Source of the DNA: Comamonas terrigena NBRC 13299
GTDB taxonomy: Bacteria; Pseudomonadota; Gammaproteobacteria; Burkholderiales; Burkholderiaceae_C
Assembly: GCF_006740045.1 (NCBI RefSeq)
Contig: NZ_AP019749.1
Location: 1,631,001 to 1,695,000, forward strand
Length of the DNA stretch: 64,000 bases
Direction: 5' to 3'
Under the pieces are notes generated by a model. That model did not search any database and was not told the DNA's origin. It was given only the letters and a program-made list of their open reading frames with translations. Shown here one piece after another: positions 27,071-35,880 of this stretch (position 1 is the stretch's first letter; each line of letters begins with the position of its first letter). Both the position numbers and the translations under genes were made by a program.

Positions 27071-27555
27071 TCGAAAATCTCCATCAGAGGGCGCTCGTAG
27101 CTACGCTTGATGTGGGCCACGATGGCATCGGCATCGCCAACTTCCAACACGTGCAGCAGCAGCATGGAACGGTCGCGCGACAGCTCGGCCCAGGCCGTGC
27201 CGGGGGTGATGCAGACGATCATGGCCAGCACCGCCAGCGCGTTGGGGTCGCGCACTTCCAGCGGGATGTACACAAAAGCCGATGGATGCCTGCGCAGGCT
27301 TGGGAACAGCAGAAAGCGCAGCACGGCCAGGTTGGAAGCGGTGGTGTCCTTGACCACGGTGGCCGCCAGAGTGATGGCCGTCCATGGGTGTCGAATGCGC
27401 ACCGGCAGCGGACGCAGGCCGCGCAGCAGGATGGGAATCAGCAGTCCCAGAATGGCGCCCAGCACCATGTGGCCTGCGCTCAGGGAATGGTTCAGCAGCA
27501 GCCACGCGCCAAACAGGAAGATGGACAGCAACGGGGCAGGCAGGATGTGCTTCAT
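27067..27555 (-). CDS. mnhE: Mnh/Pha cation antiporter subunit E
   Basis: Subunit E (162 residues): two to three N-terminal spans and a cytoplasmic domain containing VYIPLEVRDPNALAVLAMIVCITPGTAWAEL, the MnhE signature, then a soluble C-terminal part. Four-base overlaps with mnhD and mnhF. The start at 27555 is fixed by the overlap with mnhD. Confidence 0.9.
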   Translation of the reverse strand: MKHILPAPLLSIFLFGAWLLLNHSLSAGHMVLGAILGLLIPILLRGLRPLPVRIRHPWTAITLAATVVKDTTASNLAVLRFLLFPSLRRHPSAFVYIPLEVRDPNALAVLAMIVCITPGTAWAELSRDRSMLLLHVLEVGDADAIVAHIKRSYERPLMEIFE

Positions 27556-29333
27556 GGTGCTGCTTTCTCCGTGGTAGGCAAGGGCGCAGCCAGCGGTTCG
27601 AGGACTGCGGCAGGTGCTGCCGTCTGGGCCGGTACCGCCGTGTCGGGTTTGGGCTCCTTTGGTGGATTGGGCACCGGATCCTGCTGCATCACGGCTAGGA
27701 TGTAGGTCGATGGCGTATGCAATGCGTTGGCCGCGTTCTGTGTGAACTCCATCACCGCATGGGCATGCATGGTCAAGGCCACGCACAGCGCCATCAGGCC
27801 TGCAATCGGCGCACCTTCCAGCACGCGCAGCTCGGGCTTGGTACGGTCGTGCGTGGCCCAGAAATGGCGGATGCCGGCGCGTGTCAGTGCAATCAGCGCA
27901 AACAGACCGGTGGTGATCAGCAGGGCGACCAGTACCCAGCCCAGGTTGCCAGCCTGATAGCCTGCGGACTGGCCCAGACCCACCGGATTGACCAAGTTGG
28001 TGAGCATGGCAAATTTGCCGATGAAGCCCGACAGCGGCGGCAGCCCGGTGACCACCAGGGTGCACATGATGAAGACAATGCCCAGGAACGCGGCAGCAGC
28101 AGGGATCACGCGGCCGATCAGGACTTCTTCGTGTTCGTCCAGGTTCAGCGACTTGGTGGGTACCAGCTCGGGGTTGAGGAAGGGGGCGTCTTCATCGCCG
28201 AAATCATTGGCGCTGGAGCCATCGTTGCGCCAGCGGTCCATGATGTCGGCCAGCATGAACAGAATTGCCACGGCCAGCGTGGAGCTGGGCAGGTAGTACA
28301 GCAGGCCGGCGGTCAGCATGTTCTGACCAAAACCGGTGGCCGCCAGCAGCGTGCCGGAGGACAGGATGGCCGCATAGCCTGCCAGATAGGTCAGGCGCTG
28401 TGCGCCCAGCATGCCGAAGGCGCCATAGGCCATGGTCACCATGCCCATCACGGTGAGCCACTGGCCACCGAACAGGGCCGAGTCGCCGGCTTCGCTGGAG
28501 AACAGCAGGGTCCACAGCCGCAGGATGGTGTAGACGCCCACCTTGGTCATCAGCGCGAACAGGGCGCCAACGGGGGCGCTGGCCGCGCTGTAGGCCGGCA
28601 CCAGCCAGAAGTTCAGCGGCCAGATGGCCGCCTTGATCAGGAAGGCGATGGCCAGGATGGCGGCGGCCGTGTGCAGCAGGCCCCGGTCGGCGGGGCTGAC
28701 ATGGGGAATGGCCTGGGCCAGATCCGCCATATTGAGCGTGCCGGTGATGCCATACAGCATGGACACGCCGACCAGAAACAGCGAGGACGCGGCCAGGTTG
28801 ATGGCGATGTAATGCAGACCGGACTGCACGCGCAGGCGCCCGGAACCATGCAGCAGCAGCCCATAGGAGGCGGCCAGCATGATTTCGAAGAACACGAACA
28901 GATTGAACAGGTCGGCCGTCAGAAAGGCGCCCGACAGGCCCATCAGCTGGAACTGGAACAGCGGGTGGAAGTGCACCCCTGCCTTGTGCCAGCGGGCAAT
29001 GGAGAACATGCCGGCGGCCAGGGCCACGCAGTAGGTCAGCACCAGCATCATGGCCGACAGCCGGTCCAGTGCGAGCACGATGCCGAACGGCGCTTTCCAG
29101 TTGGCAGCCAGGTACACGCCCATGGCGCTGGGTCCGGCTTGTTCGTCGCTCCACTGCAGCAGCGCCACCGCAATGCACAGGCCTATGGTAGTGGACGCAA
29201 TGTTCAACACCACCTTGAGGCGCAGGTGCTCTTCCCGCAACAGCAGCATCACGGCGGCCGTGAACATGGGCAGCAGGATGGGCGCCAGAATCAGGTGCGG
29301 CATCAGAGAAGTGGTCAGCCAGTCCAGCATCAC
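27552..29333 (-). CDS. mnhD: Mnh/Pha cation antiporter subunit D
   Basis: Large, 593-residue, proton-translocating subunit homologous to respiratory complex I subunits NuoM/NuoN, with about fourteen spans. Typical features are FQLMGLSGAFLTADLFNLFVFFEIMLAASYGLLLHG with the conserved glutamate in helix 5 and FLIKAAIWPLNFWLVPAYSAASAPVGALFALMTKVGVYTI with the lysines of the transport path. The last 60 residues are Pro/Ala-rich and cytoplasmic, longer than in most relatives. Overlaps mnhC and mnhE by four bases. Confidence 0.93.
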   Translation of the reverse strand: MMLDWLTTSLMPHLILAPILLPMFTAAVMLLLREEHLRLKVVLNIASTTIGLCIAVALLQWSDEQAGPSAMGVYLAANWKAPFGIVLALDRLSAMMLVLTYCVALAAGMFSIARWHKAGVHFHPLFQFQLMGLSGAFLTADLFNLFVFFEIMLAASYGLLLHGSGRLRVQSGLHYIAINLAASSLFLVGVSMLYGITGTLNMADLAQAIPHVSPADRGLLHTAAAILAIAFLIKAAIWPLNFWLVPAYSAASAPVGALFALMTKVGVYTILRLWTLLFSSEAGDSALFGGQWLTVMGMVTMAYGAFGMLGAQRLTYLAGYAAILSSGTLLAATGFGQNMLTAGLLYYLPSSTLAVAILFMLADIMDRWRNDGSSANDFGDEDAPFLNPELVPTKSLNLDEHEEVLIGRVIPAAAAFLGIVFIMCTLVVTGLPPLSGFIGKFAMLTNLVNPVGLGQSAGYQAGNLGWVLVALLITTGLFALIALTRAGIRHFWATHDRTKPELRVLEGAPIAGLMALCVALTMHAHAVMEFTQNAANALHTPSTYILAVMQQDPVPNPPKEPKPDTAVPAQTAAPAAVLEPLAAPLPTTEKAAP

Positions 29334-29695
29334 GGCATCTCCTGCTCGTCACGCGAATGGCTGCCATCCACATGGTCGGTGCCGGACATGCCGCGCGAGG
29401 CCAGCAGCACCACCAGGAACAGCGCCGTCATGGCAAAGCCGATCACGATGGCGGTCAGCACCAGGGCCTGGGGCATGGGGTCGGCGTAGTTGGCCAGGGT
29501 CTCGGCCAGACCGGCCTGCATCACCGGCTCCTTGTCGATGGCCAGGCCCTCGCGGCTCATGCTGAAGATGAACAGATTGACGGCATACGACAGCAGGGAC
29601 AGGCCGATGATGACCTGGAAGGTCCGGGGCCGCAGCAGCAGCCACACGCCAGATCCGGTGAGCACGCCAATGGTGATGGCAAGCACGATTTCCAT
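29330..29695 (-). CDS. mnhC: Mnh/Pha cation antiporter subunit C
   Basis: NuoK-like subunit (121 residues, three spans). The family pattern is seen in GLSLLSYAVNLFIFSMSREG and ADPMPQALVLTAIVIGFAMTALFLVVL, the latter carrying the buried acidic/charged helix region of NuoK homologues. Its ATG abuts the mnhAB stop (TGATG arrangement) and it overlaps mnhD by four bases. Confidence 0.92.
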   Translation of the reverse strand: MEIVLAITIGVLTGSGVWLLLRPRTFQVIIGLSLLSYAVNLFIFSMSREGLAIDKEPVMQAGLAETLANYADPMPQALVLTAIVIGFAMTALFLVVLLASRGMSGTDHVDGSHSRDEQEMP

Positions 29696-32655
29696 CAGCG
29701 GACCCCTTCCTGCAAAGCGGCGATCGTGGCCTCGGTTTCTGCCTGTTCTTTTTCTTCCATCAAGCGTGCGTGGTAACGGTGGCCGCGCACCGATTGGTGG
29801 GCAATGGCCGTGAGGATGAGCAAGACGGAGCCTACGACCAGGGCAAAGACACCGACGTCAAAGAAGGTGGCGCTGGCCAAGTGCATCTCGCCCACCAGAG
29901 GGAGGGTGAAGTGGAAGGTGTGGCTGGTCAGGAAGGGGTAGCCGGCATACACCGCACCCAGGCCGGTGCCCAGGGCACACAGCAGGCCCACGGCAATCCA
30001 GCGGCGCGGGAACAGCGGCATGTGCGCTTCCACCCACTGCGTGCCCGAGATGATGTATTGCAGCAGCAGGGCCACCGAGAACACCAGGCCGGCCACAAAG
30101 CCGCCGCCGGGCTCGTTGTGGCCGCGCACAAAGATATATACCGCCACCAGCGTGGCGAAAGGCAGCAGCAGGCGCACCAGCACAGCGGGCACCATCAGAT
30201 AGCCCACGGCGGTATCGCTGGCATTGCGCGGGTTCAGCAGATCGGTCTGCAGGTCCCCCGGCAGGAAGCGCTGTTGCTCCGGCAGGTCCATGGTTTCGCG
30301 CGCCGGGCGGAAGCGCCGCAGCAGCGCATACACGGTCAGCGCCACCACGCCCAGCACCACGATTTCGCCAAAGGTGTCGAAGCCGCGGAAGTCCACCAGC
30401 ATCACGTTGACCACATTGCTGCCGCCGCCTTCCGGAACGGCCCGCTCCAGGAAGAAGGTGGAGGTGCTCTGCGAGAACGGGCGGCTCATCATGGCAAACG
30501 CCAGCCAGGCCATGCCGCCGCCAGCGGCCAGGGCCAGCAGCAGATCGCGCAGGCGCCGGCTGCGTGCCAGCAATTCGGTGGACAGGGCGGGGATGCGCAG
30601 GTTCTTGTCGCGCTTGGGCAGCCAGCGCAGGCCCAGCAGGATCAGGATGGTGGTCACCACCTCCACCACCAGCTGGGTCAGTGCCAGATCGGGGGCGGAG
30701 AACCACAGGAAGGTCAGCACCACACACAGGCCCGCGCCGCCGAGCATGATCAGCGATGCCATCCGGTGGTACTTGGCCTTCCAGGCCGCGCCCAGTGCGC
30801 ACAGACAGCCGATCACCCACAACACCAGGAAGGCGGGCGACAGCGGCAGGGGCGGGCGATTGCCCAGGTCCAGGCCGCGGATCCACAGCGGCATGAAGCC
30901 GCTCAGCAAGGCAATGGAGACCAGCCAAAGCATCTGCCACTGCAGGCGGTGGGTGGTCAGTGCGCGGCGCAGATGCTTGGCCAGCAGGCTGATGCGGGCC
31001 AGCACGTTGTCGAAGATGCGCTTGCCGTTGATGTGCTGCAGCACGGGAACGGCGTCGTCGATGCTGCCGTTGTTGCGCAACAGTCGCAGTGCCGTGTACA
31101 GCGCAATGCCGCCCACCAGCGCCACGAAGCTCATGATGAGCGGCGTATTCACGCCATGCCACACGGCCAGGCTGAATTCGGGCAGGGTGCCGCCCACCAC
31201 GGGAGTCGCGGCTGCATTCAGGAACGGGCCCACCGACCAGGCTGGCAGCACGCCCACCACCAGGCAGGCCAGGACCAGCAGCTCCACCGGCACGCGCATC
31301 CAGTGCGGTGGCTCGTGGGGCTTGTGGGGCAGGTCGGTGGCCTTGGGGCCGAAGAAGACATCGACGGTGAAGCGCAGCGAATAGGCCACGCTGAAGATGC
31401 CGGCCAAGGTGGCGACCACGGGCAGCACGATCCGCAGCCAGTGGGCGGCGTCAACGAACACGGTTTCTGCAAAGAACATTTCCTTGGACAGAAAACCGTT
31501 GAGCAGCGGCACCCCGGCCATGGCCGCACTGGCCACGCAGGCCAGCGTGGCGGTGATGGGCATCATCTTGCGCAGGCCGGACAGGCGACGGATGTCGCGC
31601 GTGCCGCTTTCATGGTCCACAATGCCGGCCGCCATGAACAGCGAGGCCTTGAAGGTGGCGTGGTTCATGATGTGGAAGACGGCGGCCACGGCGGCCAGCG
31701 GGCTGTTCATGCCCAGCAGCAGGGTGATCAGGCCCAGGTGAGAAATGGTGGAGTAGGCCAGCAGTCCCTTGAGGTCGTGCTGGAACATGGCCAGATAGCC
31801 GCCCAGCAGCAAGGTGGCAGCACCCGCGCCGCCAACAATCCAGAACCATTCGTCCGTGCCGCTGAGCACCGGCCACAGCCGCGCCAGCAAGAACACGCCG
31901 GCTTTCACCATGGTGGCCGAGTGCAGATAGGCCGACACCGGGGTGGGGGCCGCCATGGCATGGGGCAGCCAGAAGTGGAACGGGAACTGCGCGCTCTTGG
32001 TGAAGGCGCCCAGCAGGATCAGCAGCAGCGTCGGCACATAGAGCGCATGGTCGCGCACCTGCTGGGCCGCCGCCAGGATGTTGTCCAGGTCGTAGCTGCC
32101 GACGATGTGCCCCAGCAGGATCATGCCCGCCAGCATGCACAGGCCGCCGGTGCCCGTGACGGTGAGTGCCATCCGCGCACCGCGGCGGGCATCCTGGCGG
32201 TGGTGCCAGTAGCCGATCAGCAGGAAGGAGAACAGGCTGGTCAGCTCCCAGAAAAACACCAGCTGGATCACATTGCCCGACAGCACGACGCCGGTCATGG
32301 CGCCCATGAAGGCCAGGAAGAACGAGAAGAAGCGCGGCACCGGATCGGCGGGCGACATGTAGTAGCGCGCGTACAGCACCACCAGGGCGCCAATGCCCAG
32401 CACCAGCATGCAGAACATCCAGGCAAAGCCGTCCATGCGCACCACGATGTTCAGTCCCAGCGCAGGCAGCCACGGAATCTCCTGGCGCAGCACGCCGCCG
32501 TGGGCTATTTCGGGAAAGAACAAAGCGGCCTGTACCAGACAGACCAGGGCGATCAGACCAGCCAGCGTGGATTCGGTGTTGCGTGCGTTGGCAGGCAGCA
32601 CCGCGGCCATCAGGCTGCCGATGAAGGGCAGGAGGATGAGTGCGATCAGGGGCAT
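29695..32655 (-). CDS. mnhA: Fused Mnh/Pha cation antiporter subunits A and B
   Basis: A 986-residue protein that joins MnhA (NuoL-like proton channel subunit plus the NuoJ-like MnhA C-terminal part) to an MnhB domain. N-terminal landmarks: PRFFSFFLAFMGAMTGVVLSGNVIQLVFFWELTSLFSFLLIGYW, FTKSAQFPFHFWLPHAMAAPTPVSAYLHSATMVKAGVFLLARLWP, HATFKASLFMAAGIVDHESGTRDIRRL. The B part appears after about residue 800 with RGHNEPGGGFVAGLVFSVALLLQYI. The fusion is the known PhaAB form of proteobacteria. The start at 32655 lacks a clear Shine-Dalgarno. First gene of the operon AB-C-D-E-F-G. Confidence 0.93.
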   Translation of the reverse strand: MPLIALILLPFIGSLMAAVLPANARNTESTLAGLIALVCLVQAALFFPEIAHGGVLRQEIPWLPALGLNIVVRMDGFAWMFCMLVLGIGALVVLYARYYMSPADPVPRFFSFFLAFMGAMTGVVLSGNVIQLVFFWELTSLFSFLLIGYWHHRQDARRGARMALTVTGTGGLCMLAGMILLGHIVGSYDLDNILAAAQQVRDHALYVPTLLLILLGAFTKSAQFPFHFWLPHAMAAPTPVSAYLHSATMVKAGVFLLARLWPVLSGTDEWFWIVGGAGAATLLLGGYLAMFQHDLKGLLAYSTISHLGLITLLLGMNSPLAAVAAVFHIMNHATFKASLFMAAGIVDHESGTRDIRRLSGLRKMMPITATLACVASAAMAGVPLLNGFLSKEMFFAETVFVDAAHWLRIVLPVVATLAGIFSVAYSLRFTVDVFFGPKATDLPHKPHEPPHWMRVPVELLVLACLVVGVLPAWSVGPFLNAAATPVVGGTLPEFSLAVWHGVNTPLIMSFVALVGGIALYTALRLLRNNGSIDDAVPVLQHINGKRIFDNVLARISLLAKHLRRALTTHRLQWQMLWLVSIALLSGFMPLWIRGLDLGNRPPLPLSPAFLVLWVIGCLCALGAAWKAKYHRMASLIMLGGAGLCVVLTFLWFSAPDLALTQLVVEVVTTILILLGLRWLPKRDKNLRIPALSTELLARSRRLRDLLLALAAGGGMAWLAFAMMSRPFSQSTSTFFLERAVPEGGGSNVVNVMLVDFRGFDTFGEIVVLGVVALTVYALLRRFRPARETMDLPEQQRFLPGDLQTDLLNPRNASDTAVGYLMVPAVLVRLLLPFATLVAVYIFVRGHNEPGGGFVAGLVFSVALLLQYIISGTQWVEAHMPLFPRRWIAVGLLCALGTGLGAVYAGYPFLTSHTFHFTLPLVGEMHLASATFFDVGVFALVVGSVLLILTAIAHQSVRGHRYHARLMEEKEQAETEATIAALQEGVR

Positions 32656-32741
32656 GGGCTTTTTTATTCTACGGGCAAGCGTGGAGGAGGCCGCTATGAA
32701 AACCTGAGCGTGTTGAGGCCATTGGTCATGCATTAGGCATG

Positions 32742-32761
32742 AAAAACCCGCCAAAGGCGGG
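32742..32761 (-). terminator. Terminator of the ComEA-like gene
   Basis: On the minus strand ACCCGCC, a short loop and GGCGGGT followed by five T, 22 bases after the stop at 32784 and upstream of mnhAB. Confidence 0.75.
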
Positions 32762-32783
32762 TGCAGGGCAGGGGCGTGGTGTA

Positions 32784-33137
32784 TCAGGCCGCCGGCTTGG
32801 GGGTCTTGGCCGCTGGTGCCGGGGGCGTGTTGGCGGGCTTGGCTGCGGTGGCTGGCGTGGCCGTCTTGGCCTTGTAGCTCTGGCCGTTGATGGTCAGGCC
32901 TTCGCCGGACATCTTGGCGGCATTGCCCGGGCCTATGCCCTGGACGCGCCCGATGAAGTCTTCCCAGTTCTTGAATGGGGCAGTTTTGCGCTGCTCCACA
33001 ATGCGGGCGGCAGTGGCGGGGCCTATGCCCTTGATCTGGTCCAGCTCGGCCGGGGTGGCCTTGTTGGCGTCGACGGTAGCAGCGTGTGCCAGGCCGAATA
33101 CGCACAGGGCGGCGGCGGCGATCCATTGCTTGAGCAT
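32784..33137 (-). CDS. ComEA-like helix-hairpin-helix protein
   Basis: Secreted or periplasmic DNA-binding protein of 117 residues. A signal peptide (MLKQWIAAAALCVFGLAHAA) is followed by a double helix-hairpin-helix: VDANKATPAELDQIKGIGPATAARIVEQRK and FKNWEDFIGRVQGIGPGNAAKM, the form found in ComEA, which holds DNA during uptake. The last 35 residues are a Lys/Ala/Pro-rich tail. GGAGAG precedes the start at 33137. It stands before the antiporter operon but is separated by a terminator, so no functional link is implied. Confidence 0.88.
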   Translation of the reverse strand: MLKQWIAAAALCVFGLAHAATVDANKATPAELDQIKGIGPATAARIVEQRKTAPFKNWEDFIGRVQGIGPGNAAKMSGEGLTINGQSYKAKTATPATAAKPANTPPAPAAKTPKPAA

Positions 33138-33270
33138 GCGGTCTCTCCACAAAAGAAAAGGGACGACGGCAAGAACGCCGCCCTGTACATGCTGCAGGGG
33201 GAATGGCCCCTGTGGGGGCGGGTTAACCCCAGCGCCCTGTGCCGGTAGGCGGCGCAGGGCGATGAGCCGA

Positions 33271-34257
33271 TCAGTGGCGCTCTGTGTCTGCTGCACCCGG
33301 TCGGCGCGCATAGCGGCCTGCGATCACAGCCGACACCATCAGTTGCATGGGGTGGAACAGCATCAGCGGCAGCACGATGCTGCCGACCATGCTGGCAGGG
33401 AACAGCACCTTGGCCATGGGAACACCGCTGACCAGGCTTTTTTGCGCGCCGCAGAACAGGATCGCGATTTCGTCTTCGGTGCTGAAGCCCAGGCGGCGGC
33501 TGGCGAACACGCACAGGGCCATGGAGCAGGCCAGCAGCAGTGCGCACAGCACAAACAGGCCTGCCATGGCGGGCAGCGGCATTTGCGACCACAGGCCGGC
33601 GACCACGGCGCCGCTGAAAGCCGAATACACCACCAGCAGGATGGAGCCCTGGTCCACCACCTTGATGGATGTGCCCATCCACTGGACGATGGGGGCCACC
33701 CAGGGGCGCATCAGGTGGCCGACGATGAACGGTACCAACAGCTGCAGCGCAATCTTGCCGATGGCGGCCAGCGGATCGGACGACGAGGCGCTGACATGCA
33801 GCAGCATACCCACCAGCAGCGGGGTGAACAGAATGCCCAGCAAAGTGGAGCCCGATGCACTGCAGATGGCCGCAGGCATGTTGCCGCGTGCCAGTGCCGT
33901 CAGTGCAATGGCGGACTGCACGGTGGCGGGCACGGTGCACAGGAACAGAATGCCCAGGTACAGGTCGGGTGTGACCAGGGGCTCCAGCAGCGGGCGCAGC
34001 GACCAGCCCAGAATGGGGAAGGCCACAAAGGTGATGGCCGTGATCACCAGGTGCAGGCGCCAGTGGCCGATGCCGGCCAGAATGGCCGGGCGTGACAGTT
34101 TGGCGCCATGCAGAAAGAACAGCAGCACGATCACCACGGTGGTGGCAGTGTTCAGCCACTGTGCGGGAACGCCCGAGGCGGGGAAAAAGCTGGCGAGGGC
34201 CACCGTGGCCATCAGCATCAGGGTGAAGTTGTCAGGAAGAAAGCGCGGGCGGGACAT
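33271..34257 (-). CDS. Bile acid:sodium symporter-like protein (SBF-like/YfeH type)
   Basis: Membrane carrier of 328 residues with about ten spans, closest to the SBF-like (YfeH) branch of the bile acid:sodium symporter superfamily. Features are FFLHGAKLSRPAILAG, LFLCTVPATVQSAIALTALARGNMPAAICSASGSTLLGI and AILFCGAQKSLVSGVPMAKVLFP, the two crossing-helix regions of the fold. The start at 34257 follows loss of coding character upstream. Substrate unknown; a carboxylate or organic anion is likely. Downstream lies a GC-rich hairpin region of 133 bp before the ComEA gene. Confidence 0.85.
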   Translation of the reverse strand: MSRPRFLPDNFTLMLMATVALASFFPASGVPAQWLNTATTVVIVLLFFLHGAKLSRPAILAGIGHWRLHLVITAITFVAFPILGWSLRPLLEPLVTPDLYLGILFLCTVPATVQSAIALTALARGNMPAAICSASGSTLLGILFTPLLVGMLLHVSASSSDPLAAIGKIALQLLVPFIVGHLMRPWVAPIVQWMGTSIKVVDQGSILLVVYSAFSGAVVAGLWSQMPLPAMAGLFVLCALLLACSMALCVFASRRLGFSTEDEIAILFCGAQKSLVSGVPMAKVLFPASMVGSIVLPLMLFHPMQLMVSAVIAGRYARRPGAADTERH

Positions 34258-34517
34258 GGACAGGCGGTAGAGACAGAGGGCGGACTGCGGATTGTCGGGG
34301 AATAATCCGCAGGTTGCAGTCTGCAGCCGGTTGTGGGCGGCCATGGCCCGCCGTGGCATGACCGCATTGCGGCATAGGGTGTGGAGTTGTCCCGCGGCGC
34401 ACTTGGGAGTGCAGCGTGGAGGCGGCCAACGCCAGCGCACCAAAAAAATGGATGCAGCCCTAAACTTTGCTGCAAAGTTGTCGATGAGGACACATCACAG
34501 CTGAAAAAAGGAATGCC

Positions 34518-34784
34518 ATGTTGGTCATCAATCCAGGTCAAGCCGAAGGCCAGCAGGCCCCCTATACCCGTGGTCACACCTTCCAGATGCCGGTGTTCAA
34601 GCCGGGTGTGCGTGTCATGCACGCAGGCCGCTCCGAGACCGTGAGCCATGTGGTGCTGCGCCGCCGCGAAATGATGGTGCATCTGGTGGGGCGCGACGAA
34701 CCGGTCAAGCCCGAGCGCCTCACGCTGACGCCCACGATGTTCACCACCGAGCGCCGTCCCGAAGTGCTGAGCTGGTTTCTGTAA
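34518..34784 (+). CDS. Small conserved-looking protein, unknown function
   Basis: An 88-residue protein that I do not recognise. It is basic, has no membrane segment and no cysteine, and is predicted mostly beta (TRGHTFQMPVFKPGVRVMHAGRSETVSHVVLRRREMMVHL). An AAAAGGA Shine-Dalgarno sits at the right distance before the ATG, and codon use is like its neighbours. It has its own promoter space (260 bp divergent from the symporter) and a long hairpin 26 bp after its stop, so it is a genuine monocistronic gene. Confidence 0.7.
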   Translation: MLVINPGQAEGQQAPYTRGHTFQMPVFKPGVRVMHAGRSETVSHVVLRRREMMVHLVGRDEPVKPERLTLTPTMFTTERRPEVLSWFL

Positions 34785-34809
34785 GCCCGTCTCTGGCGCC
34801 AGTGGCGCA

Positions 34810-34850
34810 CCAAACACAACAGGCTGCCTATGGCAGCCTGTTGTGTTTGG
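34810..34850. terminator. 19-bp perfect inverted repeat between convergent genes
   Basis: CCAAACACAACAGGCTGCC, a TAT loop and the exact complement. It lies between the 88-residue gene and psd. It is longer than a usual terminator stem and has no uninterrupted T-run, but TTGTGTTTGG follows the stem on both strands and a bidirectional terminator is the simplest reading. Confidence 0.65.
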
Positions 34851-34889
34851 CGAAGGGGCCGAGAAGGGCAGGCGCGCGCCTGCAATGCT

Positions 34890-35732
34890 TTAGTCGGCCA
34901 TGGGTTCGCCCAGGCGCACCGCCGTGGCAGCATCCCAGCCGGCGTTGAAGGCATTCAAGGTGCCTGCCGGCATCAGCATGACCACGGTGGAGCCGAGCAG
35001 AAAGCGCCCCATTTCCTCGCCTTTGTGCAGCGTGATCTGCTGGTCTTCGTAGCGCCAGTCGCGGATGTCGCGGGTGCGCGGCGGGTTCACCACGCCGTGC
35101 CAGACGGTGGCCATGCTGCCCACGATGGTGGCACCCACCAGCACCAGGGCAAACGGGCCTTGCGCGCCTTCAAAGATGCACACCACCCGCTCGTTGCGGG
35201 CAAACAGGCCGGGCACACCACGTGCCGTGGTGGGGTTGACCGAGAACAGATCCCCCGGCACATAGATCATGCGCAGCAGCCGTCCGGTCTGCGGCATGTG
35301 GATGCGGTGGTAATCGCGCGGGCTCAGGTAGATGGTGGCGAAATGCCCGTTGTCGAACTGGCTCGCCAGCGCCGCATCGCCGCCCAGCAGTGCCTGGCTG
35401 GAATAGTGGTGGCCCTTGGCCTGGAAGATCTGGTCGCCGGCAATGGGGCCGATCTGGCTGACTGCGCCGTCCACCGGGCAGATCCATCGGCTGTCGCTCA
35501 GCGGGCGCGCACTTTCACGCAGCGGGCGCGTGAAGAATTCATTGAAGGTGGCGTAGGCCGCGGGGTCCGGGTTGGCCGCTTCCTGCATATTGACCTGGTA
35601 GCGCTGAATGAACCAGCGGATCACCGATGTGGTGAGCGAGCCCGCCTGCTTGCCGGCCAGGTGGCCCATGAGCATGGTGAGGGCCTGTTTGGGGATCAGG
35701 TATTGCGGGAGTACGGCAAGGCGGTCGGACAC
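34890..35732 (-). CDS. psd: Phosphatidylserine decarboxylase proenzyme
   Basis: Inner-membrane enzyme that decarboxylates phosphatidylserine to phosphatidylethanolamine. The 280-residue precursor cleaves itself at the LGST motif (residues 246-249), whose serine becomes the pyruvoyl group; the motif is intact in GRFLLGSTVVMLM. The other catalytic residues are seen as PVDGAVS (Asp88) and SPRDYHRIHMP (His142). The start is GTG 35732 (VSDRLAVLPQY, the normal family opening), with GGAG about 11 bases upstream. It is monocistronic and divergent from the HPP-CBS gene. Confidence 0.94.
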   Translation of the reverse strand: MSDRLAVLPQYLIPKQALTMLMGHLAGKQAGSLTTSVIRWFIQRYQVNMQEAANPDPAAYATFNEFFTRPLRESARPLSDSRWICPVDGAVSQIGPIAGDQIFQAKGHHYSSQALLGGDAALASQFDNGHFATIYLSPRDYHRIHMPQTGRLLRMIYVPGDLFSVNPTTARGVPGLFARNERVVCIFEGAQGPFALVLVGATIVGSMATVWHGVVNPPRTRDIRDWRYEDQQITLHKGEEMGRFLLGSTVVMLMPAGTLNAFNAGWDAATAVRLGEPMAD

Positions 35733-35880
35733 AGGCAGAGGGCTCCGGAAGAGGGCAGTTGGCAACAAGTGGCGTAAGTGTGGGCGCGATTCTATCGGTG
35801 CTGTGCGCAGGGCTAACCCGTGGTTGCTATGATTTTGAGCATGTTTCCAGTGAAAAAAACTGCGGAGAGCGGAGCATCCC

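Noticed and set aside
29770..32736. Very long open frame (988 codons) antisense to mnhAB
   Set aside because: It is the mirror of a real gene in high-GC DNA; the translation is rich in Gln, His and Gly with no family pattern and no ribosome site.
33138..33270. GC-rich dyad near 33232-33262 as the symporter terminator
   Set aside because: The stem is imperfect and has no T-run; too weak to list as a terminator.
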